A stretch of DNA of 64,000 bases from Variovorax sp. PMC12 (GTDB taxonomy: Bacteria; Pseudomonadota; Gammaproteobacteria; Burkholderiales; Burkholderiaceae_C), in contig NZ_CP027773.1 in the NCBI RefSeq assembly GCF_003019815.1, forward strand, positions 2,925,001 to 2,989,000. The letters run 5' to 3'. Below are positions 1-7,444 of this stretch, in pieces; the first letter of the stretch is position 1; the number at the start of each line of letters is the position of its first letter. The notes under the pieces were generated by a model. It saw nothing but the letters and a program-made list of their open reading frames with translations. It ran no database searches and was not told the DNA's origin. Both the position numbers and the translations under genes were made by a program.

Positions 1-808
1 CCTCGCCGGGCACCACGCTCATCGCGCCGAGGTCGCCGGCCTGCATCGCGCAGATGCTGATGACGGCGGCATCGATCGGGCGCACGTTGCGCGAGACGAT
101 GGTCTGGGCCGCGGTGATGATGTGCGCCGCGACCACGACCGGGTCGACGGTCAGGTAGGCATGCGCACCATGGCCGCCCTTGCCCTTGATGTTGATCGTG
201 ATGCGGTCGGCCGCGGCCATCATTGCGCCGCGGTTGATGCCGACGGTGCCGGCCGGCATGGCGGGCCAGTTGTGCATCGCGTAGACGGCGTTCACGGGGA
301 AGCGGTCGAACAGGCCGTCCTCGATCATCACGCGCGCGCCGGCGAAACCCTCTTCGCCGGGCTGGAAGATCAGCACGGCGGTGCCGTCGAAGTCGCGCGT
401 CTCGGCAAGGTAGCGTGCCGCGCCGACCAGCATGGCGGTGTGGCCGTCGTGGCCGCAGCCGTGCATCAGGCCGTCGCTGGCGGAGCGCCAGCCGAAATCG
501 TTGTCCTCGCGCATGGGCAGCGCGTCCATGTCGGCGCGCAGGCCGATCATCCGGCCGCTGGCCGTCGAGCGCCCGCGGATGACGCCGACCACGCCGGTCT
601 TGCCGATGCCCTCGTGGATCTCGTCGACACCGCAGGCGCGCAGGGCCTCGCGCACGCGGCCGGAGGTGTAGACCTCTTCGAAGCCGAGTTCGGGGTGGGC
701 GTGCAGGTCGCGGCGAAAGGCCGTGATCTCGGGGTAGAAGCTGGCGATGTGCGCGAATGCGCGGCCGGATGCCTTCAGGCGCGGAGCTTCTGCTGTCGCT
801 GCGGTCAT
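1..808 (-). CDS. M20 family amidohydrolase (hippurate hydrolase type), C-terminus outside window
   Basis: Metal-dependent amidohydrolase that would release a carboxylic acid and an amine from an N-acyl amino acid or peptide-like amide. The visible N-terminal ~269 residues contain the M20 metal-binding signature GCGHDGH, the PGEEG segment with the catalytic glutamate and the MHNWP stretch typical of the HipO/AmhX/carboxypeptidase group; the lid domain follows and the end is cut by the window border. The ATG at 808 starts one base beyond the stop of the upstream DppB-type permease, so the two are almost certainly cotranscribed and the substrate may be something that transporter brings in. The exact substrate cannot be read from the sequence. 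Confidence 0.85.
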   Translation of the reverse strand, partial: MTAATAEAPRLKASGRAFAHIASFYPEITAFRRDLHAHPELGFEEVYTSGRVREALRACGVDEIHEGIGKTGVVGVIRGRSTASGRMIGLRADMDALPMREDNDFGWRSASDGLMHGCGHDGHTAMLVGAARYLAETRDFDGTAVLIFQPGEEGFAGARVMIEDGLFDRFPVNAVYAMHNWPAMPAGTVGINRGAMMAAADRITINIKGKGGHGAHAYLTVDPVVVAAHIITAAQTIVSRNVRPIDAAVISICAMQAGDLGAMSVVPGE

Positions 809-809
809 G

Positions 810-1790
810 TCAGTGCCCTCCCGCCTTGCCGACGCGCAGCCGCGGATCGACCACGAAGTACAGCAGGTCGACCACGAGGTTGATCACCACGAAGATCAAG
901 GCAATCAGGCACAGGTAGGCGGCCATCACCGGAATGTCGGCGAAGGTCACGGCCTGGATGAACAGCAGGCCCATGCCGGGCCACTGGAACACCGACTCGG
1001 TGATGATCGCAAAGGCGATGAGGCCGCCGAGCTGCAGGCCGGTGATGGTCATCACGGGCACCAGCGTGTTCTTGAGCGCATGGCCGAAATGTATCGCGCG
1101 GTTCGACAGGCCGCGGGCGCGCGCGAACTTGATGTAGTCGGTGCGCAGCACTTCGAGCATCTCGGCGCGCACCAACCGCATGATGAGCGTGAGCTGGAAG
1201 ATCGCCAGCGTCACCGCCGGCAGCACGATGTGCTGCCAGCCGTCGACGCTGAAGAGACCGCTGCTCCACCAGCCGAACTTGACGGTCTCGCCGCGCCCGA
1301 AGCTCGGGAACCAGCCCAGCGTCACGGCAAAGACGAGGATCAGCAGGATGCCGATCAGGAATGTGGGCAGCGACACGCCGAGCAGCGACACCGTCATGAA
1401 GAACTGGCTCAGGAAGGTGCCCCGGCGCAGTGCGGTGTAGACACCCATCGGAATGCCGATGAACAGCGCCAGCACGGCAGCCACGAGCGCCAGTTCGAGC
1501 GTGGCCGGGAAGCGCTCGCCGATCAGGCGCGACACCTTCGCGCCCTGGCGCAGGCTCAGCCCGAACTCGCCTTGGGCGGCATTGACCAGGAAGTGCCAGA
1601 ACTGCACGAAGAAGGGCTGGTCGAGCCCCAATGCGGCGCGCAATTCACGGATCTGGTCGGGCTTCGCGTCCTGCCCCAGGAGGAACACGACGGGATCACC
1701 GACATATTGGAACAAGAGGAAGGCGATGAACGCGACCGCGACCATCACGATCACGGCCTGGATCAGGCGGCGCAGTACGAAGGCAATCAT
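810..1790 (-). CDS. ABC transporter permease, DppB/OppB type
   Basis: Inner-membrane permease of a dipeptide/oligopeptide-type ABC importer, 326 residues, the usual length for DppB. It opens with the family's hallmark N-terminus (MIAFVLRRLIQAV) followed by a first membrane helix, a periplasmic loop with a GLD-QPF-type segment, and the remaining helices; the cytoplasmic EAA-like loop around RTDYIKFARARGL contacts the ATPase. It ends with the characteristic DPRLR motif. It is translationally adjacent to the M20 amidohydrolase downstream. A partner DppC permease, ATPases and a binding protein are not in the window and should lie to the left. Confidence 0.88.
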   Translation of the reverse strand: MIAFVLRRLIQAVIVMVAVAFIAFLLFQYVGDPVVFLLGQDAKPDQIRELRAALGLDQPFFVQFWHFLVNAAQGEFGLSLRQGAKVSRLIGERFPATLELALVAAVLALFIGIPMGVYTALRRGTFLSQFFMTVSLLGVSLPTFLIGILLILVFAVTLGWFPSFGRGETVKFGWWSSGLFSVDGWQHIVLPAVTLAIFQLTLIMRLVRAEMLEVLRTDYIKFARARGLSNRAIHFGHALKNTLVPVMTITGLQLGGLIAFAIITESVFQWPGMGLLFIQAVTFADIPVMAAYLCLIALIFVVINLVVDLLYFVVDPRLRVGKAGGH

Positions 1791-1902
1791 TCAGTAAACA
1801 AAGTGAACTGGCATGCTAGCAGTGCAAGGTGCGTGCCCGCACGGTGGTTCCCCGAGGGTGCAGTCCGTGATTTCCCCAAGGGCAGCATGAAAACCGCAGA
1901 CG

Positions 1903-1937
1903 AAAAAAAGCCACTCGACTTTCGCCGAGTGGCTTTT
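1903..1937 (-). terminator. Rho-independent terminator of the porin gene
   Basis: Perfect 8-bp stem (GCCACTCG at 1910-1917 with CGAGTGGC at 1926-1933), 8-base loop, and on the minus strand a run of seven T after the stem (1903-1909). It begins about 40 bases after the porin stop. Confidence 0.85.
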
Positions 1938-1975
1938 GGCTTTTTCATTCGAAGCTGGCTTGCGCCAGCGTCAAA

Positions 1976-3241
1976 TTAGAAAGCGTGACGGATACCGAAG
2001 TCGTAGCCGGTCGAGGTCTTCGGGGTGAAGGTGCCAGCTGCGTTTTGGTAGAAGCCAGGGCCGCCAACGGTCAGGCCAGCGCCGTTCTTGTTGCTGATGC
2101 GAGCAACCGTAGCGTACAGAGCCGTGCGCTTCGACAGGTTGTGCACGTAGCCCAGAGCCAGCTTGTTAGCCTTCGGGTCGGCGTTGTTGTTCAGCACGAA
2201 CGGGTTGTAAGGCTGGTTCGTGTCGTACTTGACTGCCGAGTACGAAGCGCGGATCAGGCCGGCACCGACGGGAACCGTCACGCCGATCAGGTAGCCCTTC
2301 AGGTCGATGTCGTTGCGGCCGCCCAGGAAAGGCGTCACTTCGTAGTCGATCTTGTTCTTGGCTTGCGACACTTCACCGAACAGCTTCACGGGACCGAAGT
2401 CATACGAAGCGCCCAGGTTCAGGGTGTTGACCTTGGTGGTCGTGCCAGCGTAGTAGTTGTCGCCAACAGTGCTCGAACCGTAGGCCAGAGCCACGTCCAG
2501 AGGACCGTTCGCGTAGCCGAAACGGCCACCGACGTAACGACCTTGACGAGCGGCGTTAGCCGTCGTGGGCGTGTAGATGCCGTTGTCGTACTTGGTCTTC
2601 TCGCTCATGCCGTACATCACTTGGCCATAGAAGCCGCCGAGGTTCGGGGGCAGGAAGTAGCCAATGGTGTTGCTTGCGCGAACGTAGTTGCTGGAGCCGA
2701 CGTTGGTGAACGCGCCGGTCGAAGCTGCGGGGGTACCGAAGTTGCCGAACGTGCCATTGGCCGTCGAGATCAGGTTGGTGCCAACGCCGTTGGTGCCGAA
2801 CGGATCGAACACGGTGTCGTTCCAGAACGTCGGGGTGTAGTCACGACCCAGGCGGATTTCACCGAAACCACCCGACAGGCTCACGGTAGAGCGACGTGCG
2901 AACGTAGCGATACCTTGTTGGCCGTCGTCGTTGGAGATCGGGGCTTCGAGCCAGAAGCTGGCTGCCAGGCCACCACCGAGGTCTTCCGTACCACGGAAGC
3001 CCAGACGGCTGGAGTTGTAGCCCGAGTTAGCCAGTTGACGGCTGCTGGTCTTGACCGAACCTTGGTTCAGGTAGACGGGAATGCCGAAAGCATTGGGGAA
3101 CACGGTCGGGTTCAGGTCACGTGCCGTGCTCGAATAGCCGCTGATCGACGCGTCGACCACACCAAACAGAGTGACGGACGACTGAGCCGAGGCAACACCG
3201 GCGACAGCCAGGGCAGCCAGAGCAACTAGAGATTTTTTCAT
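1976..3241 (-). CDS. Gram-negative porin, trimeric Burkholderiales type
   Basis: Outer-membrane general diffusion porin, 421 residues. The start chosen is the ATG at 3241 (MKKSLVALAALAVAG...), preceded at the right distance by GGAGA; an ATG five codons upstream lacks this support. Signal peptide of about 21 residues with cleavage after ASA, mature end QSSVTLFGVVDASISGY typical of beta-proteobacterial OmpC-like porins, and C-terminal phenylalanine (GIRHAF) needed for outer-membrane assembly. The sequence shows the family's RLGFRGTEDLGGGL and GEIRLGRDYTPTFWND segments. It has its own terminator, so it is monocistronic. A close paralogue lies at 4880-6130 on the opposite strand. Confidence 0.95.
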   Translation of the reverse strand: MKKSLVALAALAVAGVASAQSSVTLFGVVDASISGYSSTARDLNPTVFPNAFGIPVYLNQGSVKTSSRQLANSGYNSSRLGFRGTEDLGGGLAASFWLEAPISNDDGQQGIATFARRSTVSLSGGFGEIRLGRDYTPTFWNDTVFDPFGTNGVGTNLISTANGTFGNFGTPAASTGAFTNVGSSNYVRASNTIGYFLPPNLGGFYGQVMYGMSEKTKYDNGIYTPTTANAARQGRYVGGRFGYANGPLDVALAYGSSTVGDNYYAGTTTKVNTLNLGASYDFGPVKLFGEVSQAKNKIDYEVTPFLGGRNDIDLKGYLIGVTVPVGAGLIRASYSAVKYDTNQPYNPFVLNNNADPKANKLALGYVHNLSKRTALYATVARISNKNGAGLTVGGPGFYQNAAGTFTPKTSTGYDFGIRHAF

Positions 3242-3421
3242 TGCAAGTTTCTCCAAGGTTAAACATAGGGCTCCGGTGCGAAGGGCTCACCGTGACTGGC
3301 ACATTTGTGCTCCCACCGGACCCCGGGCCAACCTCCTTTTGGGAAGTTGATGCTATTGCACCAGAGCCGCTGCGGCAGGGCAAAACAAATCTCCCGAAAT
3401 GTTGGCTGGTCTGCGCGTTTC

Positions 3422-3437
3422 GTTGCAGTCCTGCAAC
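3422..3437. promoter_or_regulatory. Inverted repeat in the porin/coq7 intergenic region
   Basis: Perfect dyad GTTGCAG-TC-CTGCAAC in the 281-base divergent region between the porin and coq7. A related dyad (TTGTTGC-ATC-GCAACAA) sits over the -35 box of the small RNA promoter at 4699. A shared regulator is possible but unproven. I see no clear sigma-70 promoter that decides which gene it would control. Confidence 0.35.
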
Positions 3438-3522
3438 AAAGGTCTTAGGGCAGCTTCGCTCCACTATATGAAATGCAATGCCCGTTCGATCCGGGGTTTC
3501 CCGTGTGCGGTCAAATAGGAGC

Positions 3523-4152
3523 ATGACTGCTTTGTTTGATCCCGTCCTGACCGCGGCGGACGCGGCATTGCGCACCCTGTTTGCCCGTCCCCATGCAACC
3601 CGGGCACTGCCTGCGCCTTCCCAGGCACCGGGCGAAATGAGCGAGGCGGAGCGCCGCGAAGCCGGCGCGTTGATGCGCGTGAACCATGTCGGTGAAGTCT
3701 GCGCGCAGGCGCTTTACACGGCCCAGGCCGCCGTGGCACGTGATCCCGCCCTGCGCGCGCATTTCATCGAGGCCGCGCATGAGGAAACGGATCACCTGGC
3801 CTGGACACGCCAGCGCCTCGATGATCTGGGGGCGAGGCCGTCCCTCCTGAATCCGATCTGGTATGCCGGGGCATTCGGCCTCGGCCTCGTTGCGGGGCGT
3901 CTTGGAGACCCATTGAGCCTGGGCTTCGTCGCGGAGACGGAGCGCCAGGTGGAGGCCCACCTGGACAGCCATCTGGACCGGCTTCCGCCCGCGGACAGCG
4001 CCTCTAGAGCCGTGGTCGAGCAGATGAAGGTTGACGAAGCACGCCACGCCGCGCAAGCCGTCGATGCAGGCGCCGCGGAGCTGCCCGCCCCGGCCAAGGC
4101 GTTGATGCGCATGGCTTCCCGCGTGATGACCACGCTGGCGCACCGCATCTGA
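3523..4152 (+). CDS. coq7: Demethoxyubiquinone hydroxylase, Coq7 family
   Basis: Di-iron monooxygenase that hydroxylates 2-polyprenyl-3-methyl-6-methoxy-1,4-benzoquinol in aerobic ubiquinone synthesis, working at the inner membrane. The 209-residue protein contains the Coq7 ligand motifs in order: EAGALMRVNHVGEV, HEETDHL, ETERQVE and DEARHA, supplying the glutamates and histidines of the di-iron centre. Start at ATG 3523 is chosen because AGGAG lies 4 bases upstream and the reading frame extension further upstream carries no family sequence. It stands alone, with no other ubiquinone genes nearby, as is common in Burkholderiales. Confidence 0.95.
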   Translation: MTALFDPVLTAADAALRTLFARPHATRALPAPSQAPGEMSEAERREAGALMRVNHVGEVCAQALYTAQAAVARDPALRAHFIEAAHEETDHLAWTRQRLDDLGARPSLLNPIWYAGAFGLGLVAGRLGDPLSLGFVAETERQVEAHLDSHLDRLPPADSASRAVVEQMKVDEARHAAQAVDAGAAELPAPAKALMRMASRVMTTLAHRI

Positions 4153-4167
4153 GGGCGGCCGCCAGCT

Positions 4168-4617
4168 TCAGGTCTCGATCAGGTCGAAGCTGGTCGTGAT
4201 TTCAGCGGTCTTCGCCAGCATGATGCTGGCCGAGCAGTAGGTTTCGTGGCTCAGCGCAATCGCACGCTCCACAGCGGCGGCCGGAATGCCCTTGCCGGCC
4301 ACGGTGAAGTGCATGTGGATCTTGGTGAAGACCTTGGGATCCTTTTCAGCGCGCTCGCTGGTGAGCTTGACACTGCATCGCTCCACCTGGTGACGCCCGC
4401 GCTTGAGGATCAGCACGACGTCATAGGCCGTGCAGCCACCCGTGCCGGCCAGCACGGTCTCCATCGGCCTGGCGGCCAGGTTCTGGCCGCCGTTCTCGGG
4501 TTTTGCGGCGTCAGGGGCGCCATCCATCATCAGGACGTGGCCGCTGCCCGTCTCGGCCACGAAGCCCATGGCCGACCTGGTGCCCGAGTCGCCGGTCCAA
4601 CTTACTGTGCATTCCAT
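4168..4617 (-). CDS. OsmC family protein (thiol peroxidase-like)
   Basis: OsmC/Ohr superfamily protein of about 149 residues. It carries the two catalytic-type cysteines, one in the GTGGCTAYD helix and one in ETYCSASIM, and the typical PMETVLAGTGG segment; members reduce organic hydroperoxides using a cysteine pair. The start at 4617 (MECTVSW) matches the usual family N-terminus; an in-frame ATG at 4635 (METQYF) is possible and neither has a strong ribosome binding site. It converges on coq7 with a 15-base gap. Physiological substrate is not readable from sequence. Confidence 0.85.
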   Translation of the reverse strand: MECTVSWTGDSGTRSAMGFVAETGSGHVLMMDGAPDAAKPENGGQNLAARPMETVLAGTGGCTAYDVVLILKRGRHQVERCSVKLTSERAEKDPKVFTKIHMHFTVAGKGIPAAAVERAIALSHETYCSASIMLAKTAEITTSFDLIET

Positions 4618-4698
4618 GAAATATTGGGTTTCCATTGAGGGATGTCGGGCAAAAATGCACGCCGACACCCGCTTGTGTGTGGGAAAAGCATCACTCGC

Positions 4699-4729
4699 TT
4701 GTTGCATCGCAACAAACAGCCGATATACT
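4699..4729 (+). promoter_or_regulatory. Sigma-70 type promoter of a candidate small RNA, with an overlapping dyad
   Basis: TTGCAT at 4702-4707 and TATACT at 4724-4729 are separated by 16 bases. A perfect 7-bp dyad TTGTTGC-ATC-GCAACAA (4699-4715) covers the -35 element, so a repressor or activator site is plausible. Transcription would start near 4736. Confidence 0.6.
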
Positions 4730-4735
4730 TTATTT

Positions 4736-4825
4736 CATTGCGCAAACGTATGCGCACCCAGTTGTCTCCTCCACCCTTCCAATTGGTGGATTTAGCCCCG
4801 AGCTGCAAAGCTCGGGGCTTTTTTC
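4736..4825 (+). ncRNA. Candidate trans-acting small RNA, about 90 nt
   Basis: Between a good promoter and a very strong terminator there is no convincing open reading frame. The predicted transcript has a single-stranded 5' part containing GTTGTCTCCTCC (4761-4772), which can pair with Shine-Dalgarno sequences, then a hairpin TCCACC/GGTGGA (4770-4775 with 4785-4790) and a terminator stem. This layout (exposed CU-rich seed, 3' terminator with U tail) is that of Hfq-dependent regulators. GTTGTCTCC can pair with the GGAGAAAC ribosome binding site of the neighbouring porin (3247-3254, minus strand) with one bulged base. Function is inferred only; the family is not recognised. Confidence 0.5.
4794..4825 (+). 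terminator. Strong Rho-independent terminator before the second porin copy
   Basis: Perfect 11-bp stem AGCCCCGAGCT (4794-4804) with AGCTCGGGGCT (4809-4819), a GCAA tetraloop and six T directly after. It ends the candidate small RNA and would also block readthrough into the porin copy downstream. Confidence 0.9.
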
Positions 4826-4879
4826 TTTCCGCGCCACCCTTGCGCCCCCTGAGGCCACTCTAGTTTTCGCGCCGAAAGG

Positions 4880-6130
4880 GCAGTTGCTCTGGCTGCCCTG
4901 GCTGTCGCCGGTGTTGCCTCGGCCCAGTCGTCCGTCACCCTGTTCGGTGTGGTCGACGCATCGATCAGCGGCTATTCGAGCACCTCGCGTGACCTGAAGC
5001 CCACCGTTCTGAACAACAACTTCGGCGCTGCCACCTATACGAACCGGGGCAGCGTCAAGGTCAGCCGTACGGCCCTGGCCAACTCTGGCTACAACACCAG
5101 CCGCCTGGGCTTCCGTGGCACGGAAGACCTTGGTGGCGGCCTGGCAGCCAGCTTCTGGCTCGAAGCCCCCGTCTCCAACGACGACGGCGCCACTGGCGTT
5201 TCGACCTTCTCGCGTCGCTCGACCGTGAGCCTGTCGGGCGGTTTCGGTGAAATCCGCCTGGGTCGTGACTACACCCCGACCTTCTGGAACGACACCGTGT
5301 TCGACCCGTTCGGCACCAACGGCGTGGGCTCCAACCTGATCAACACGGCCAGCGGCTACAACTTGAGCACGGGCGGCGCCAAGGACACCGGCGGCTTCGG
5401 CGGCAACCAGAACTACTCTCGCGCCAGCAATTCGATCGGCTACTTCCTGCCGCCGAACCTCGGTGGCTTCTATGGTCAAGTGATGTACGCGTTCCACGAG
5501 AACGACAAGTACAGCAGCGGCCGATTCACCCCGGAAGACAGCGCCACCTCGAAGAGCCGCGCAGGCCGTTACATCGGCGGTCGCATCGGCTACGCCAACG
5601 GTCCCCTGGACGTGGCAATGGCCTATGGCAATAGCACGGTCGGCGATCAGTTCTACGCAGGCACCACCGACTCGGTGAAGACCTTCAACCTGGGCGCCTC
5701 GTACGACTTCGGCCCCGCGAAGCTGTTCGGCGAACTGTCGCGCCTCAAGAACTCGCGCGACTACGCAATCAGGCCGATCACCGGTGCGCGTTCCGACGTC
5801 GATCTGACCGGTTACCTGATCGGTGTGACCGTGCCGGTGGGCGCTGGCCTGATCCGCGCGTCGTACTCGGCAGTCAAGTACGACCGCAACCTGCCCTTCG
5901 ACTACTTCAACCCCGCCAACAACCTTGATCCGAAGGCCAACAAGCTGGCTCTTGGCTACGTGCACAACCTGTCGAAGCGCACCGCTCTGTACGCAACGAT
6001 CGCTCGCGTCAGCAACAAGAACGGTGCCGCCCTGACCGTTGGCGGCCCTGGCTTCTACAAGGTTACGGATCGCGTGTTCACGCCGAAGACCTCGACGGGC
6101 TACGACTTCGGCGTCCGCCACGCTTTCTGA
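4880..6130 (+). pseudogene. Porin paralogue lacking a start codon
   Basis: Close paralogue of the porin at 1976-3241, intact through the mature protein to the C-terminal RHAF. Homology begins abruptly at 4882, inside the signal peptide: the first four to five codons (MKKSL) and the ribosome binding site are replaced by unrelated sequence. Upstream in this frame there is a TGA at 4850 and no ATG, GTG or TTG before the signal peptide; the first candidate start, GTG at 4949, would omit the signal peptide entirely. A strong terminator lies 55 bases upstream. The copy is therefore probably silent despite having no internal stop, so loss looks recent. Use of a rare CTG start cannot be excluded. Confidence 0.7.
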
Positions 6131-6190
6131 TCTTCTCGGTCTGATCCCGATGCTGGCTCCTGCCAGTTCGAATCAACAGCAAAGCCTCGA

Positions 6191-6219
6191 GTCGCCCGGT
6201 TCACGCCGGGCGGCTTTTT
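6191..6219 (+). terminator. Rho-independent terminator after the porin copy
   Basis: CGCCCGG (6193-6199) pairs with CCGGGCG (6206-6212) over a 6-base loop, extended by flanking pairs, followed by five T at 6215-6219. Confidence 0.8.
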
Positions 6220-6239
6220 GGCCTTTCCATCCCACTTTT

Positions 6240-7370
6240 TCAGCTGCCCCGGCTACGCCGGCTTTGCAGCAACCCCACATTCATTTCTCCGCTCAACACC
6301 GATGCGTAGAAACGTTCGACCATGTTGACGCTCGTACGCGCATTGCGCGCCAAGGTCAGCATGTCGATCCCCTGCCCGTACAAGAGCCGCAGCGTGATTG
6401 CGGTATGGCGCAAGCAATACAGCGTCCTCGACTGGCCCAACGGCCCTTTCTCGAGACCGGCCTTTTCGAGCACCCAGTGAAAGAAGAAGTTGAGCACCGC
6501 CAGCGCATGCTCGCGGTTTTTCAACTGCGGCATGAAGATGTAGTCTTCCGCGCCGCCGTACCCATGCTCGCCGCGATAGGCGAGCAAGCATTCGTACACG
6601 CGCACCGCGGGACGAAGACTCACGATGGGCTGGCTGTGCCGCTTGGTCTCCGGCAAGTTCATCCGCAGATACACGTGCTTGCCGCGCACGATCTCGATGT
6701 GCTTGTGCTTCATGAGCTTGATGTCGCTCGGACGCACGAAGGTGTTAACCATCCATCGAATCAGCCAGGGCAACTCGTCCGGCATCACAAGCAACTCGCG
6801 CGCTATCCAGAAACGTTCGCCGGCAGCAAGTTGATCGAGCACCGGATGCGATTGCCCTCGCAAGCTGCGCGCGGTTTCGATGATCGTCCGGTACTCCGCC
6901 ACGCTGAAGCTCCCACGCGGCTGGCTGCGCACCTTGACCTTTGGAAAGGCAGGCGCATCGCGAAGCACGCCGATGTGAACGCCGTGCATGACCACCTTGC
7001 GCAGCAACACGAGGTACTGGGCAATCGTCGTACTGGTGAAGCCCTGCTCACCCAGGTGATCGATCAAACGTTGCGCGTCCGCAGTTGCAAACGACTGCGC
7101 AGGCACATCACCCAACAGCGGAACGATGTGCGCGCGCAATCTGTTGCCCATCACCTGCCAGGTGGCACGCCCGATTTCCTTTCGCTGAACGCGCGCGGCC
7201 TCCGCCTGCATCAGCCCTTTCGAAAGATCACTGACAGAAATTGATAACAGATTTTGCTCAATCGTAAATTGATTGGCGGTGGTATGAATCGCGGGATAGG
7301 TGCGTCCAAAAAATCCCGAATCATTAGCGGCAGGGGCTTTGTTGAAGAGGTTTATGACATTTGTGTCCAT
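6240..7370 (-). CDS. Orphan tyrosine recombinase / phage-type integrase
   Basis: Site-specific recombinase of the tyrosine family, about 376 residues. After a ~60-residue leader there is a SAM-like core-binding domain (around RATWQVMGNRLRAHIVPLLG), then the catalytic domain with the box I arginine (NTFVRPSDIKL), a lysine region (ETKRHSQPI), box II CLRHTA preceded by tyrosine instead of the usual histidine, and the nucleophile tyrosine in MVERFYA; the usual LGH segment reads ARNART, as in some chromosomal subfamilies. Start ATG 7370 follows GGGATA; an ATG at 7388 is also possible. No phage, plasmid or excisionase genes flank it. The 5' end is more AT-rich than its neighbours, suggesting acquisition. 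Confidence 0.8.
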   Translation of the reverse strand: MDTNVINLFNKAPAANDSGFFGRTYPAIHTTANQFTIEQNLLSISVSDLSKGLMQAEAARVQRKEIGRATWQVMGNRLRAHIVPLLGDVPAQSFATADAQRLIDHLGEQGFTSTTIAQYLVLLRKVVMHGVHIGVLRDAPAFPKVKVRSQPRGSFSVAEYRTIIETARSLRGQSHPVLDQLAAGERFWIARELLVMPDELPWLIRWMVNTFVRPSDIKLMKHKHIEIVRGKHVYLRMNLPETKRHSQPIVSLRPAVRVYECLLAYRGEHGYGGAEDYIFMPQLKNREHALAVLNFFFHWVLEKAGLEKGPLGQSRTLYCLRHTAITLRLLYGQGIDMLTLARNARTSVNMVERFYASVLSGEMNVGLLQSRRSRGS

Positions 7371-7444
7371 GTCATATCCCGCATGCAATCGCGATGCCTC
7401 TTATCATCGACAGTTAACAACTGAAAACTCCCTTGGAAAAAATC

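Noticed and set aside
2..3229. Plus-strand open frames opposite the amidohydrolase, permease and porin
   Set aside because: All are shadows of minus-strand genes with clear family sequence and ribosome binding sites.
7389..7444. Leader peptide or attenuator before ilvA
   Set aside because: Only about 56 bases separate it from the recombinase start, with no Ile/Val/Leu-rich mini-frame and no competing hairpins.
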